Positions 11,606 through 25,149 of a stretch of 64,000 nt of DNA are shown in pieces. Position 1 is the first letter of the stretch. Every line of letters starts with the position of its first letter. This stretch comes from Deinococcus grandis. GTDB lineage: Bacteria; Deinococcota; Deinococci; Deinococcales; Deinococcaceae. The DNA lies in the NCBI RefSeq assembly GCF_001485435.1, contig NZ_BCMS01000001.1:1683501-1747500 (forward strand), written 5' to 3'. The notes below the pieces were generated by a model that saw only the letters and a program-made list of their open reading frames with translations, was not told the DNA's origin and made no database searches. Position numbers and translations under genes: made by a program.

Positions 11606-12940
11606 ATGAATGATCTGCTCGGAATCGTCGCCCTGTTCTTCCTGGTGCTCATGAACGGCTTCTTCGTCGCGGCGGAGTTCGCGCTCGTCAGCGTGCGCCG
11701 CACCCGCATCGACCAGCTGGCCGACGAGGGGAACGCCACTGCCAAGGCCACGCAGAAGGCGCTGCAGAACCTCGACCTGTACATCGCCGCCACGCAGCTG
11801 GGCATCACCATGGCCAGCCTCGCGATCGGTTTCGTGGCCGAGCCCGCCATCGAGCACCTGCTGCACCCGCTGTTCCCCGAGGGGCAGTTCAGCGAGGCGC
11901 AGATCACCGCGATCTCGTTCGGCGTGGCGTTCGCGATCAGCACCGTGCTGCACATCGTGTTCGGGGAGCTCGCGCCGAAAAGCTGGGCGTTGCAGCGCAG
12001 CGAGCAGGTCAGTCTGGTCGTCATCCGGCCCCTGCTGATCTTCACGGCGATCTTCAAGTGGGCCATCAAGGGCCTGAACGCGCTGGGCAACGGCGTGGTG
12101 CGCCTGTTCGGCCTGCGCGGCGTCGCCGGGCATCACACGGCCTACTCGGAAGAGGAGATCCGCATGATCGTCAGCGCGTCCAGCCAGGAGGGCGTGCTGG
12201 AGGACGACGAGAAGGAACTCGTGTACAACGTGTTCGACCTGTCCGACACGACCGTGCGCGAGGTCATGACGCCCCGCATCGACATGGTGCTCGTGGACGG
12301 GGCCGCGCCGCTGCGCCGCCTGCTGGACCTGAACGCCGAGCACGGCTACTCGCGCGTGCCGGTCTTCCAGGACACCCCGGACAACATCGTGGGCATCGTG
12401 CACACCGGCGACATGCTCGCGCACCTCGAGACGCTGGACCACACCCTGATCGCGGACGTGATGCGCCCGGTGTACTTCGTGCCCGAGGGCATGAAGATCA
12501 AGGACCTGCTCGCCAAGATGCGCGACAAGAAGAGCCACATGAGCATCGTCGTGGACGAATTCGGCGGCACGGCCGGTCTGGTCACGCTGGAGGACGCCCT
12601 GGAAGAGATCGTGGGTGAGATCTACGACGAGACCGACGACGAGGAGGTCTCCATGATCGAGGTGATCGGCGAGGGCGTGTACCTGATGGACGCCAGCCTG
12701 ACGGTCGGCGAGGTCGAGGAGCGCCTCGGGGCGAACATCGAGGACGGCGAGGGTGAATTTGATACCCTGAGCGGCTTCATGACCAGCCACTTCGGGGACA
12801 TCCCGGAGCCGGGGCAGCACTTCACCCATAACGGCTGGGCTTTCACCGTCGAGGACGCCGACCAGCGCCGCGTGACCCGCGTGCGTGTGGAACGCGCCCC
12901 GCAGGTGAACGAGCTGGAGACCGAGGACACTCATGAGTAA
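11606..12940 (+). CDS. CNNM/CorC (hemolysin C-like) family membrane protein
   Basis: 444 residues: an N-terminal CNNM (DUF21) transmembrane domain (segments near 3-25, 62-80, 105-125, 133-155), a CBS-domain pair (about 215-330, with YSRVPVFQDTPDNIVGIVH and MSIVVDEFGGTAGLVTLED) and a C-terminal CorC_HlyC domain (about 345-430). Members are linked to magnesium or cobalt efflux/transport control; the CBS pair binds nucleotides in relatives. GGAG lies 10-15 bases before the ATG. The last codons overlap the cdd start by eight bases. The leader suggests regulated transcription. Confidence 0.92.
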   Translation: MNDLLGIVALFFLVLMNGFFVAAEFALVSVRRTRIDQLADEGNATAKATQKALQNLDLYIAATQLGITMASLAIGFVAEPAIEHLLHPLFPEGQFSEAQITAISFGVAFAISTVLHIVFGELAPKSWALQRSEQVSLVVIRPLLIFTAIFKWAIKGLNALGNGVVRLFGLRGVAGHHTAYSEEEIRMIVSASSQEGVLEDDEKELVYNVFDLSDTTVREVMTPRIDMVLVDGAAPLRRLLDLNAEHGYSRVPVFQDTPDNIVGIVHTGDMLAHLETLDHTLIADVMRPVYFVPEGMKIKDLLAKMRDKKSHMSIVVDEFGGTAGLVTLEDALEEIVGEIYDETDDEEVSMIEVIGEGVYLMDASLTVGEVEERLGANIEDGEGEFDTLSGFMTSHFGDIPEPGQHFTHNGWAFTVEDADQRRVTRVRVERAPQVNELETEDTHE

Positions 12941-13376
12941 CGCCAACGCACTGAACCTGACCCCCGACCCCCAGCTCCTCGAGGGCGCGAAAGCCGCCTT
13001 CCGGCAGGCGTACGCGCCGTACAGCAAGTTCCATGTGGGCTCGGCGCTGCGCACCCGTGACGGCCGCGTGTTCTTCGGCGCGAACGTCGAGAACGCCAGT
13101 TACGGCCTGGGCCGCTGCGCCGAGCAGAGCGCCGTGCAGGCCATGGCCACCGCAGGCGAGCGCGACTTCACCGACATCGTCGTGTACTCCGAGGCGACCC
13201 CGCCCGCCAGTCCGTGCGGCGCGTGCCGGCAGGTGCTGTTCGAGTTCGCGCCGGACGCGCGCGTGGTGTGCGTGAACCAGCACGGCGACATCGTCAGCGG
13301 GTACGTGCGGGATTTCCTGCCTCACGGCTTCCGTCTGGAGCAGCGCGACGACGGGCACGACGTCGGTACGGAGTAG
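12933..13376 (+). CDS. cdd: Cytidine deaminase
   Basis: 147 residues. It hydrolyses (deoxy)cytidine to (deoxy)uridine. The zinc site is visible: CAEQSAV (zinc Cys and catalytic Glu; many homotetrameric family members have Cys here) and PCGACRQVL (two further zinc cysteines), with FHVGSAL and NVENASYGL binding the nucleoside. It starts inside the CorC-type gene end (eight-base overlap), so the two are probably translated together. A very strong hairpin follows. Confidence 0.95.
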   Translation: MSNANALNLTPDPQLLEGAKAAFRQAYAPYSKFHVGSALRTRDGRVFFGANVENASYGLGRCAEQSAVQAMATAGERDFTDIVVYSEATPPASPCGACRQVLFEFAPDARVVCVNQHGDIVSGYVRDFLPHGFRLEQRDDGHDVGTE

Positions 13377-13399
13377 TCGGCGCGGAAGTACGCGCGGCC

Positions 13400-13454
13400 C
13401 GGCGGGGGCGGTGTGCGGTCAGGGGAAATCCCCCACCGCGTACCGCCCCCGCCG
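13400..13454 (+). terminator. Very long GC hairpin after cdd
   Basis: CGGCGGGGGCGGT (13400-13412) is perfectly complementary to 13442-13454, and the inner GCGGT / ACCGC and GGGG / CCCC pairs continue the stem to about 24 bp around an AAAT loop. No T-tract follows. It probably marks the 3-prime end of the corC-cdd transcript. Confidence 0.6.
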
Positions 13455-13645
13455 CGGCTCATGTCTGGATTTCAGCGTGTGGGCGGCATTCCGCGCGCCG
13501 GGTGGGCGTGGTATGCTGCGCTCGTCAGCGCGGCTTCAACGGACACCTGGGCTTCATTCACGTACCCCGGTTACCCGATTCTTCCTCACCCCAGCGGTGC
13601 GGAGCCATTCACGGGTAAGAGCAGGGGCGAAAAGGTAGGCACGTC

Positions 13646-14818
<1,173 letters not shown>

Positions 14819-14834
14819 GTGACCTGACCTCTGC

Positions 14835-14880
14835 CGCCGCCGGGGCCGCCACCTCCACCAGGAGGGCGGCCCCGGCGGCG
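14835..14880 (+). terminator. Strong hairpin after the ABC ATPase gene
   Basis: CGCCGCCGGGGCCGCC (14835-14850) pairs perfectly with 14865-14880; inner CCTCC/GGAGG lengthens it. A short TTC follows. Likely terminator. Confidence 0.65.
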
Positions 14881-15017
14881 TTCAGCGGCCCTTCATGTGA
14901 GGGCGCGCGGGTGCGGTAGAATCGCGGCACCCGTTACAGGTCCAGCCCCGGGCCGGTCATTTTCTCCTGCGTTCCGCGCCGGTCGGTGCCTGGTTCCACC
15001 CCATTCAAGGAGTCCGC

Positions 15018-15770
15018 ATGAAGAACGTAGTCCTGACCCTCGCTGCACTGACCCTCCTGACCACCGCGCAGGCCCGCACCTGGGCCGAGATCAAGCAGTC
15101 CGGCACCGTCAAGATCGCCACCGAGGGCGCCTTCCCGCCCTTCAACGTCATGAAGGGCAAGGAACCGTCCGGCTTCGAGGTCGAACTCGCCAACGCGCTC
15201 GCCAAACAGCTGGGCCTGAAGGTGCAGTGGGTCATCCAGCCGTTCGACAACCTGCTGATCGGCCTGGGTCAGGACCGCTACGACTTCGTGATCGCCAGCC
15301 ACGGCATCACGCCCGAACGGCAGAAGGCCGTGGACTTCACCAACCCGCACTACTGCACGGGCGGCGCGGTCGTCACGAAACCCGGCGGGCCCATGAACGC
15401 CGCGGCACTCAAGGGCAAGACGGTCGCCGTTCAGGTCGGCACCACGTACCTGGAGAACGTGCGCAAGGTGCCCGGCGTGAAGGACGTCAAGACCTTCCCC
15501 AAGGACACCGACGCGCAGGCGGCGCTCATGGCGGGCCGCGTGGACGCCTGGGTGGGCGACAAGTTCACGGGCCTGGATCTCGTGAAGGCGCAGAAGGGCA
15601 AGGTCGTGCAGGGTTCGCTGCTGTTCAACGAGAAGATCGGCATGGCCGTGAAGAAGGGCAACGCCAGCCTCCTGAAGGAACTGAACGCCGCGCTGGCCAA
15701 GGCCATGAGCGACGGCACGTACGCGAAACTGAGCGGCAAGTACTTCGGTACGGACGTGCGCTGCAAGTAA
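15018..15770 (+). CDS. Amino-acid ABC transporter substrate-binding protein
   Basis: 250 residues with a signal peptide (VVLTLAALTLLTTAQA) and the family-3 periplasmic binding-protein fold: TVKIATEGAFPPFNV at the start, SGFEVELANALAK, DFVIASHGITPERQKAVDFT and the C-terminal LNAALAKAMSDGTYAKLSGKYFG. It should bind a polar amino acid and hand it to the permease encoded next. The ATG has AAGGAG upstream; TAGAAT at 14917-14922 is a likely -10. There is no lipobox, so it is probably soluble in the periplasm. Confidence 0.93.
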   Translation: MKNVVLTLAALTLLTTAQARTWAEIKQSGTVKIATEGAFPPFNVMKGKEPSGFEVELANALAKQLGLKVQWVIQPFDNLLIGLGQDRYDFVIASHGITPERQKAVDFTNPHYCTGGAVVTKPGGPMNAAALKGKTVAVQVGTTYLENVRKVPGVKDVKTFPKDTDAQAALMAGRVDAWVGDKFTGLDLVKAQKGKVVQGSLLFNEKIGMAVKKGNASLLKELNAALAKAMSDGTYAKLSGKYFGTDVRCK

Positions 15771-15945
15771 GCGCTCGTGACCGCGCGCCCCGCTGCCCGT
15801 CCGAGGTGGCGGGGCGCGTCCCGCTGGGCCGGATGCGGGTCGCCGCCCCAGGCAGGGTGGGGCCGCGCGGCGCGGAGTGTGGCACAATCCTGCAAATGCA
15901 ACCCGGTTCTCCATCCGAGCACGCCCCCCTGACGCGGAGGCTGTC

Positions 15946-16743
15946 ATGACCGCCAAGCCCACCCCGCCCCGCGCCAGCCAGCCGCTCGGCCTGGGCGCCC
16001 TGCTGCTGTGGCTGGGCGGTGCGGCGGTCGCCTTCCTGGCCCTGTTCTGGCTGATCACGCTGATCCTGCGGCAGATGCCCGACCCGATCGGCCCGCGCGC
16101 CGACCTGTTCGTGGACGGCGCGCGCATGACCCTGCAACTCACGGTGGTCAGCGGCCTGATCGGCCTGATCGTGGGGACCATCGCCGGGATCCAGAAGACG
16201 AGTGCGCTGTGGATCGTGCGGGCGCCCGCCAGCCTGTTCATCTGGCTGGTGCGCGGCACGCCGCTGCTCGTGCAGATCCTGTTCGTGTACAACGCCCTGC
16301 CGCCCCTCCTGAAGGGCATCGGGATCGACGTGCAGCTGAACGAGTTCTGGTCCGCCGTGATCGCGCTGTCGCTGAACGTGGGGGCGTACAACGCCGAGGT
16401 GATCCGCGCCGGGATCCTGGCCGTGCCGCGCGGGCAGACCGAGGCGGCCCGCAGTCTGGGCCTGAGCGGTCCGCAGACCATGACCACCGTGATCCTGCCG
16501 CAGGCGCTGCGCATCGTGGTGCCGCCGCTGGTGAACAACCTCGTGGCGCTGCTCAAGGACTCCTCACTGGCGTCCAGCATCGCGCTGCTGGAACTCACGC
16601 TGGCCGGTCAGCGCGTGTCCTCCGAGAGCTTCCTGCCCATCCCGGTCCTGACGACCGTGGCGGGCGTGTACCTGGCCCTGACGACCGTAATGACGTTCTT
16701 CACCGATCAGCTCGAACGCCGCCTGAAGATCGCCACCCGCTGA
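15946..16743 (+). CDS. Amino-acid ABC transporter permease (HisM/GlnP type)
   Basis: 265 residues with about five membrane segments. The HEQRO-type domain is clear: ARMTLQLTVVSGLIG, WLVRGTPLLVQILFV, and the ATPase-contact EAA loop GQTEAARSLGLSGPQTM, then ILPQALRIVVPPLVNN. The ATG at 15946 has GGAGG; the longer frame from 15877 has no ribosome site. It pairs with the binding protein 176 bases upstream. No matching ATPase gene is in the window, so that subunit must be elsewhere. Confidence 0.92.
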   Translation: MTAKPTPPRASQPLGLGALLLWLGGAAVAFLALFWLITLILRQMPDPIGPRADLFVDGARMTLQLTVVSGLIGLIVGTIAGIQKTSALWIVRAPASLFIWLVRGTPLLVQILFVYNALPPLLKGIGIDVQLNEFWSAVIALSLNVGAYNAEVIRAGILAVPRGQTEAARSLGLSGPQTMTTVILPQALRIVVPPLVNNLVALLKDSSLASSIALLELTLAGQRVSSESFLPIPVLTTVAGVYLALTTVMTFFTDQLERRLKIATR

Positions 16744-16751
16744 ACCCACGC

Positions 16752-16791
16752 AGAAGGAGGCGCACCCCTGAACCCGGGTGCGCCTCCTTCT
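16752..16791. terminator. Bidirectional terminator
   Basis: AGAAGGAGGCGCACCC (16752-16767) is perfectly complementary to 16776-16791, between convergent stop codons, with a T-rich tail on the plus side. Confidence 0.8.
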
Positions 16792-16797
16792 CGCTCT

Positions 16798-17997
16798 TTA
16801 TCGTTCGGTAGGCAGTTCCTCGCGGGCGGGAGCGGCGCCGCCACGCACGCCGCGGTACAGGGGGCTGCGCAGCCAGTAACGGCTGGTCCAGCGCTTGAGC
16901 AGGACCGCGCAGGGAATGGCGAGGATGGCGCCCATCGCGCCTGCCAGGGTCAGGCCCACCAGGATCGCGATCAGGATGCTCGCCGGGCCGATGCTGGTGC
17001 TGCGGCCCATGACCATCGGCCCGATGACGTTCCCGAGCAGCTGGTTGATCACGAAGTACAGCGCGCCGACCTCCACGACCGTCGTCGTGCCCTGGGGGAT
17101 GGCGAGCAGCATGGGCGGGATGGACGCCACGACGATCCCCACGTATGGAATGAGGTTCACGAAGGCACTCAGGATGCCCAGCGCCAGGGCGTTCGGGACC
17201 TTCAGGATGAGCAGGCCGGTCGTGGCGAGCAGCGCGCAGGCGATCGCGGTGATCACGGTGCCGCGCAGGTACATGCCGAAGCTGTCGCTGACGTCCTCGG
17301 CGAGTTGCAGCACGGTGGGCTGCCACGTGCGCGGGAAGAGCTTCAGCAGGCCCGCCCCGAAGGTGTTGTACTCGAACATGAAGTACATGGCGAGGGTCAG
17401 CAGCAGGCCCAGCTGCCCCAGCCACCCGACCAGTCCGGACAGGGTGTCCAGGACGTCCGGGCCGGAGGTGACCAGCCGCTCGATGAGCGGCCCGGTGTTC
17501 TCCGTGAGGTTGGAGGTCTGCGTGTCGATGTACGCCGTGACGCTGGCCTTCAGGCCCGAGGTGCCCGGAATGCTGTCCAGGCGGTCCAGCAGGGAATTGA
17601 CGATCACCTTGAGGTTGTGCGCGAGGTACGGCAGGCCGTCGATCAGGCCGCGCAGCTGTGAACTGACCAGGAATCCCAGCAGCGTCAGGGCGCCCGCCAG
17701 GATCACGATCAGCAGCAGCACGCCCACCGCGCGGCCCACCCGGTGGCGTTCCAGCCAGGACAGGATCGGGTTCACGAGGAACGCCAGTGCGTAAGCCCCG
17801 AGGACCGTCACGATGACGCTCGCGAGGTGCCCGAGCAGCCACCCGCCGAACTGCAGGGCCAGCACCCCCACGAGCGCGAACACGATCAGGCGGAACGCCG
17901 CGTACTGCCACAGCGACCGCAGGAACTCCTGGATGGACCCGGTGGACTGCCACGGGGCAGGCCGGCCGGGCGGCGGGGAGGAATCGGGAACACTCAC
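16798..17997 (-). CDS. AI-2E family transporter (PerM-like membrane protein)
   Basis: 399 residues with about eight membrane segments, the arrangement of AI-2E/PerM proteins. A signature-like stretch is near the end: GGAMGAILAIPCAVLLKRW, with LVNPILSWLERHRVGR early on. Substrates in the family vary (autoinducer-2, sodium/proton, small metabolites), so none is claimed. A GTG start at 17997 lies six bases after CACGAT and is preferred over an upstream ATG at 18087, which would add a basic non-membrane tail. It is convergent with the amino-acid permease gene. Confidence 0.85.
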   Translation of the reverse strand: MSVPDSSPPPGRPAPWQSTGSIQEFLRSLWQYAAFRLIVFALVGVLALQFGGWLLGHLASVIVTVLGAYALAFLVNPILSWLERHRVGRAVGVLLLIVILAGALTLLGFLVSSQLRGLIDGLPYLAHNLKVIVNSLLDRLDSIPGTSGLKASVTAYIDTQTSNLTENTGPLIERLVTSGPDVLDTLSGLVGWLGQLGLLLTLAMYFMFEYNTFGAGLLKLFPRTWQPTVLQLAEDVSDSFGMYLRGTVITAIACALLATTGLLILKVPNALALGILSAFVNLIPYVGIVVASIPPMLLAIPQGTTTVVEVGALYFVINQLLGNVIGPMVMGRSTSIGPASILIAILVGLTLAGAMGAILAIPCAVLLKRWTSRYWLRSPLYRGVRGGAAPAREELPTER

Positions 17998-18093
17998 GGC
18001 CCTATCGTGACAGGTCCAGTCCCGGGGGCGCCTCTGCGAGTTTCTTGGGAATTGCGCGCCCAGCGGCCCGATTCCGCCCCCCCGCATCCCGGT

Positions 18094-20310
18094 TCAGGCG
18101 GGGCTGAGGTTCGCGAACTTCACGAGCAGCTTCTTGGTCCCCGCGGACGGGAAGTGCACGGTGACCTCCTGCCGGTCGCCGACGCCCGCCACGGCCAGCA
18201 CCTGCCCCTCGCCGAACTTGGGGTGCCTGACCTTCTCGCCGCCCCGGAAGGCCATTCCGGCGGTCATGGGGCTGGTGTTCTTCACGGCGCTCGGGGCGGG
18301 CACGGTCGGGCGGTACTGTTTCCAGGTCTTGGCGCGGTACTCGATGACCTGCCCGTACGGGTCGATGGTGTCGAAGTGCCCCTCGATCTCCTCGAGGAAG
18401 CGGCTGTCCTCGGCGGCGTTCGTCTTGCCGAACTGCATGCGGTTCTGCGCGGCGGTCAGGAACAGGCGTTCCATGGCGCGGGTGATGCCCACGTAGAACA
18501 GTCGGCGTTCCTCCTCGATGCCGCCCGCCTCGACCAGGGCGCCCTTGCTGGGCAGCAGGCCCTCCTCCGCGCCCACGATGAACACCACGGGGAACTCCAG
18601 GCCCTTGGCGTTGTGCATGGTCATCAGGGTGACGGCGTCCTCCGGGGCGCCCTTGTTCTCGGTCTTGGTGCGCATGTCGTCCACGCTGGACAGCAGCGCC
18701 GCGTCGTCCAGGAAGTCCGCGATGGTGCCGTCGTGTTCCTGCGCCCATTCCTGCGCGGCGTTGATGAGTTCGTCCAGGTTCTCCATGCGCACCTGGCCCT
18801 CCTGCCCCTCCTGGCGCAGCAGGTCGAGGTACCCGCTGGTCTCGATCACGAAACGCAGGAACGGCGCGGGGTCGTAGTTCTCGGCGGCGTCCGCCATGGC
18901 CTCCATCAGCGCGGCGAACTCCACGGGGCGCGCCGCGCCGCGGTCGAGGATGCGGGCCTGTTCGGCGTTCGCGCAGGCGGTCAGGAGGCTGGTGCCGTTC
19001 GCGCGGGCCCAGTCCATCAGCTTGATCATCGCCGTGTCGCCGATACCGCGCTTGGGCCGCCCGATGATGCGGCGCAGCGCCACGTCGTCACTGGGGTTGA
19101 TGGCCAGCCGGGCGTACGCGAGGATGTCCTTGATCTCCCGGCGGTCGTAGAAGCCCACGCCACCCACGATCTTCGCGGGGATCTGCACGCGCCGCAACGA
19201 TTCCTCGAGCACGCGCGACTGCGCGTTCGTGCGGTACAGGATCGCCATCTCGCTGAACTTGCGGCCCTCCAGGGTGTGCAGGCGCGTGATCCACTCCGCG
19301 ACGAAATCCCCCTCGGCGCGGTGGTCGGTCGCGCGGTGGAACACGACCGGGTGCCCGTCCTCCTTGACGGCCTTGAGGGTCTTATCGAGGCGCTCGGCGT
19401 TGTTCTCGATCAGCCTGTTCGCGATGGTCAGCACGCGGGCGCTGGAGCGGTAGTTGTGTTCCAGCAGGTACACCTTCGCGTCGCGGTAGTCCTTCTGGAA
19501 ATCCAGGATGTTCTGGATGTCGGCGCCTCTAAATTTATAGATCGACTGGTCTGGATCCCCGACGACGAGCAGGTTGCGGTCGCGGCTGGCGAGCAGGCGG
19601 GTCAGTTCGTACTGGGCCTTGTTGGTGTCCTGGTACTCGTCCACGTGGATGAACTTCGCGCGGTTCTGCACGGCGTTCAGGACGGCGGGGACTTCCTGGA
19701 AGAGGCGGACGGTCTCGGTGATGAGGTCGCCGAAGTCGATGGCGTTCTGGCCTTTCTTGCGCTGTTCGTAGCGGCGGTAGACCTCGGCGGCGGCCTCGCG
19801 GGGCACGCCGCTGATGTAGGGTTCGCCGCTGCGGGCGATCTGGTCGGGGGTGAGGAGGTTGCTCTTGGCGCGGTCGAGGATGCCGCGCAGGACGCGGGGG
19901 TTGGTGTCCGGGCCGATGCCGGGCACCGAGCCCATGACTTCCTTGAGGATGTCGAGCTGGTCGTCGTCGTCGTAGATGACGAAGCCGCGTTTCAGACCGA
20001 TGTGTTCGCCGTAGGCGCGCAGGATGCGCACCCCGGCGCTGTGGAAGGTGCTCATCCAGAGTTTGTCGGCGCCGTCGATGAGGTGGCCCGCGCGTTCGCG
20101 CATCTCGGCGGCGGCCTTGTTCGTGAAGGTCACGGCGAGGATCTCGCCGGGCTGCACGCCGTAGTGCTGAATCAGGTGGGCGATGCGGTAGATGAGGGTG
20201 CGGGTCTTGCCGCTGCCGGCGCCGGCGATGACCAGGGCCGGGCCGGTGTAGTGGTCGGCGGCCTGGGCCTGGGTGGGGTTGAGCTGGGCAAGGAGGTCGG
20301 GCTCGGTCAC
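18094..20310 (-). CDS. uvrD: UvrD/PcrA-type superfamily 1 DNA helicase
   Basis: 738 residues, the usual length. A 3-prime to 5-prime ATP-dependent helicase of excision and mismatch repair. Motif I AGAGSGKTRTL (about 30-40), motif II VDEYQDTN, motif III GDPDQSIYKFRGA, and later motifs NYRSSARVL, VTLMTMHNAKGLEF and VGITRAMERLFL are all present. The C-terminal Tudor-like end KVRHPKFGEGQVLAV is also present. The GTG start is six bases after TACAAT (20317-20322), so the mRNA is probably leaderless. It is divergent from the CDF transporter gene. Confidence 0.96.
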   Translation of the reverse strand: MTEPDLLAQLNPTQAQAADHYTGPALVIAGAGSGKTRTLIYRIAHLIQHYGVQPGEILAVTFTNKAAAEMRERAGHLIDGADKLWMSTFHSAGVRILRAYGEHIGLKRGFVIYDDDDQLDILKEVMGSVPGIGPDTNPRVLRGILDRAKSNLLTPDQIARSGEPYISGVPREAAAEVYRRYEQRKKGQNAIDFGDLITETVRLFQEVPAVLNAVQNRAKFIHVDEYQDTNKAQYELTRLLASRDRNLLVVGDPDQSIYKFRGADIQNILDFQKDYRDAKVYLLEHNYRSSARVLTIANRLIENNAERLDKTLKAVKEDGHPVVFHRATDHRAEGDFVAEWITRLHTLEGRKFSEMAILYRTNAQSRVLEESLRRVQIPAKIVGGVGFYDRREIKDILAYARLAINPSDDVALRRIIGRPKRGIGDTAMIKLMDWARANGTSLLTACANAEQARILDRGAARPVEFAALMEAMADAAENYDPAPFLRFVIETSGYLDLLRQEGQEGQVRMENLDELINAAQEWAQEHDGTIADFLDDAALLSSVDDMRTKTENKGAPEDAVTLMTMHNAKGLEFPVVFIVGAEEGLLPSKGALVEAGGIEEERRLFYVGITRAMERLFLTAAQNRMQFGKTNAAEDSRFLEEIEGHFDTIDPYGQVIEYRAKTWKQYRPTVPAPSAVKNTSPMTAGMAFRGGEKVRHPKFGEGQVLAVAGVGDRQEVTVHFPSAGTKKLLVKFANLSPA

Positions 20311-20429
20311 CGAACGATTGTATCAGGGCGCGTTCTGCACAGGACAGAATCGGCGGGCGTCATCCAGGTCTGGGCTGTTCCTGCACGGGGCACGGTGTTC
20401 GGCGCACCTAACCCTGCTACGCTCCGCCA

Positions 20430-21353
20430 GTGACCGTTCCCTCCGCCTCCCAGCAGTCCTCGCAGCGCGCCTCCCGGCTGGCGCTGGGCAGCATTCTCGT
20501 GGCCGTGGTGGTCCTGGGCCTGAAGTTCCTGGCGTACGTCCTGACGGGCAGCGTGGCCCTGTACTCGGACGCGCTGGAGAGCATCATCAACGTGGCGGCG
20601 GCCGTCGCGGCGTTCATCGCGCTGCGCGTCGCGGCCCGCCCGGCGGACGCCAACCATCCCTACGGGCACACGAAGGCCGAGTACTTCAGCGCGGTCGCCG
20701 AGGGCGTGCTGATCGTGCTGGCCGCCGCCGCCATCGTGCGCGAGGCCCTGCCGGTCCTGATGAATCCCGCCCCGCCGGAGGGCGGCACCGGGCTGGTCGG
20801 TCTGGGCGTGAACCTGGGCGCCAGCGCCCTGAACGCGCTGTGGGCGACGGTGCTGCTGCGCCACGGGCGGGCGCTGCGCTCCCCGGCGCTGCTGGCCGAC
20901 GGTAAGCACGTCATGAGCGACGTGGTGACCAGCGTGGGCGTGCTCGTGGGCGTGCTGGCCGCGCGCCTGACCGGACTGTACTGGCTGGACCCGCTGCTGG
21001 CGGTGCTGGTGGCGCTGAACATCCTCTGGAGCGGGTGGCTGCTCGTGCGTGACAGCGTGGGCGGCCTGATGGACGCGGCGGTCGATTCGGACACCGAGCG
21101 GCGCATCCGGGCGGCCATGAGCACGGCGGGCGCGGGCGCGCTGGAGATGCACGACCTGCGCACGCGGCATGCGGGCAGCCTCACGTTCATCGAGTTCCAC
21201 ATGGTGGTGCCGGGCGACATGACCGTCACGGAGGCGCATGCCATCTGCGACCGGCTGGAGGACGCCATCCGCGAGACGACGCCGGACTGCTCGATCAACA
21301 TTCACGTGGAACCGGCGGACAAGGCGAAGCATCACGGCGTGCTGGTGCTGTAA
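20430..21353 (+). CDS. Cation diffusion facilitator (metal efflux) protein
   Basis: 307 residues. Six membrane segments in the first 210 residues, then a cytoplasmic ferredoxin-like domain. Metal-site residues of the family are visible as YSDALES in TM2 and HVMSDVVTS in TM5, plus HPYGHTKAEYFSA between TM2 and TM3. CDF proteins exchange Zn, Mn, Co or Fe for protons; the metal is not resolved here. GTG start, six bases after TACGCT (20418-20423), a leaderless layout. Its -10 box faces that of uvrD across 119 bases. Confidence 0.92.
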   Translation: MTVPSASQQSSQRASRLALGSILVAVVVLGLKFLAYVLTGSVALYSDALESIINVAAAVAAFIALRVAARPADANHPYGHTKAEYFSAVAEGVLIVLAAAAIVREALPVLMNPAPPEGGTGLVGLGVNLGASALNALWATVLLRHGRALRSPALLADGKHVMSDVVTSVGVLVGVLAARLTGLYWLDPLLAVLVALNILWSGWLLVRDSVGGLMDAAVDSDTERRIRAAMSTAGAGALEMHDLRTRHAGSLTFIEFHMVVPGDMTVTEAHAICDRLEDAIRETTPDCSINIHVEPADKAKHHGVLVL

Positions 21354-21371
21354 TCCCGCGTCCGGTCCCGT

Positions 21372-21396
21372 GGCCCGGCTGCGCAGGCGCCGGGCC
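21372..21396 (+). terminator. Hairpin after the CDF gene
   Basis: GGCCCGG (21372-21378) pairs with CCGGGCC (21390-21396); inner GCGC pairs add to it. No T-tract. Confidence 0.45.
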
Positions 21397-21431
21397 GCTG
21401 TCCTGTCCGCGCATGAGTCCGCGCCTGCATG

Positions 21432-21483
21432 AAGTCTTGATGCATCCGGGATGACTTGCGCGTGGGGGGGCCGCGCCTATACT
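21432..21483 (+). promoter_or_regulatory. Promoter of the formate dehydrogenase gene
   Basis: TTGCGC (21456-21461), 16-base spacer, TATACT (21478-21483), 24 bases before the start codon. Just upstream, AAGTC and GACTT flank a 16-base centre as a loose inverted repeat overlapping the -35, a possible operator. Confidence 0.55.
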
Positions 21484-21507
21484 CGCCGGAGTTTCAAGGG
21501 AGGACGT

Positions 21508-24570
<3,063 letters not shown>

Positions 24571-24598
24571 GCGTTTCACACCCACGGAGGAGTCCTGA

Positions 24599-25102
24599 AT
24601 GGCGAAACCACTCGAATTCACGCCCCGCACGCCCACCCCGCAGGAGCAGCTACACACCGAGGTGGCAGACTCCACCGAGGCGCTGCTCGCGGGCCTGCAC
24701 CTGCTGCGGCAGCTGCACGAGCACGGCGTGCTGGACGTCGCGCAGAAGACCGTGCGGGGCGGCGAGGGCCTCACGGCGTCGCTGCTGCACATCCTGGGCG
24801 GGCAGAGCAGCACTGCCCTGCTCCGCAACGTGACCGAACTCGGCAAGACCCTCTCCGAACTCGATCCGGGCGAGGTCAGCGTGCTGGGCCACGCGGTCAC
24901 GGTGGGCGTGCACGAGGGCGCGCGGCACGTCGCGGCCGGGAAGGGCATCGGCCTGGGTGAACTGCTGGGCCTGCTCAAGGACCGGGACGTGCAGGTGGCG
25001 CTCGGCGCGATCTTCGCGCTCCTGAAGGGCGCGGGGCGGGCGCTGCGTGAGGCCAACGAGGCCGTGCCACAGACCGCGAATCAGGCCGAGGTAGGGCGCT
25101 GA
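24599..25102 (+). CDS. DUF1641 protein, formate dehydrogenase partner (YjgD-like)
   Basis: 167 residues. DUF1641 proteins are encoded beside YjgC-type formate dehydrogenases and form a complex with them, probably linking them to the menaquinone pool at the membrane. The body is a set of amphipathic helices (TEALLAGLHLLRQLHEHG, LLHILGGQSSTALLRNV, GLLKDRDVQVALGAIFALLKGAG). There is no clear transmembrane helix. The ATG at 24599 has GGAGGAG upstream, 28 bases after the dehydrogenase stop. Confidence 0.85.
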   Translation: MAKPLEFTPRTPTPQEQLHTEVADSTEALLAGLHLLRQLHEHGVLDVAQKTVRGGEGLTASLLHILGGQSSTALLRNVTELGKTLSELDPGEVSVLGHAVTVGVHEGARHVAAGKGIGLGELLGLLKDRDVQVALGAIFALLKGAGRALREANEAVPQTANQAEVGR

Positions 25103-25149
25103 ACCCAGACGACGGACCGGGCGGGGAGGCGACGACCGGCCTCCCCGTC

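Noticed and set aside
17743..20433. 896-codon plus-strand frame opposite uvrD
   Set aside because: It is the mirror of a complete helicase gene and shows only low-complexity Val/Gly/Asp/Glu sequence.
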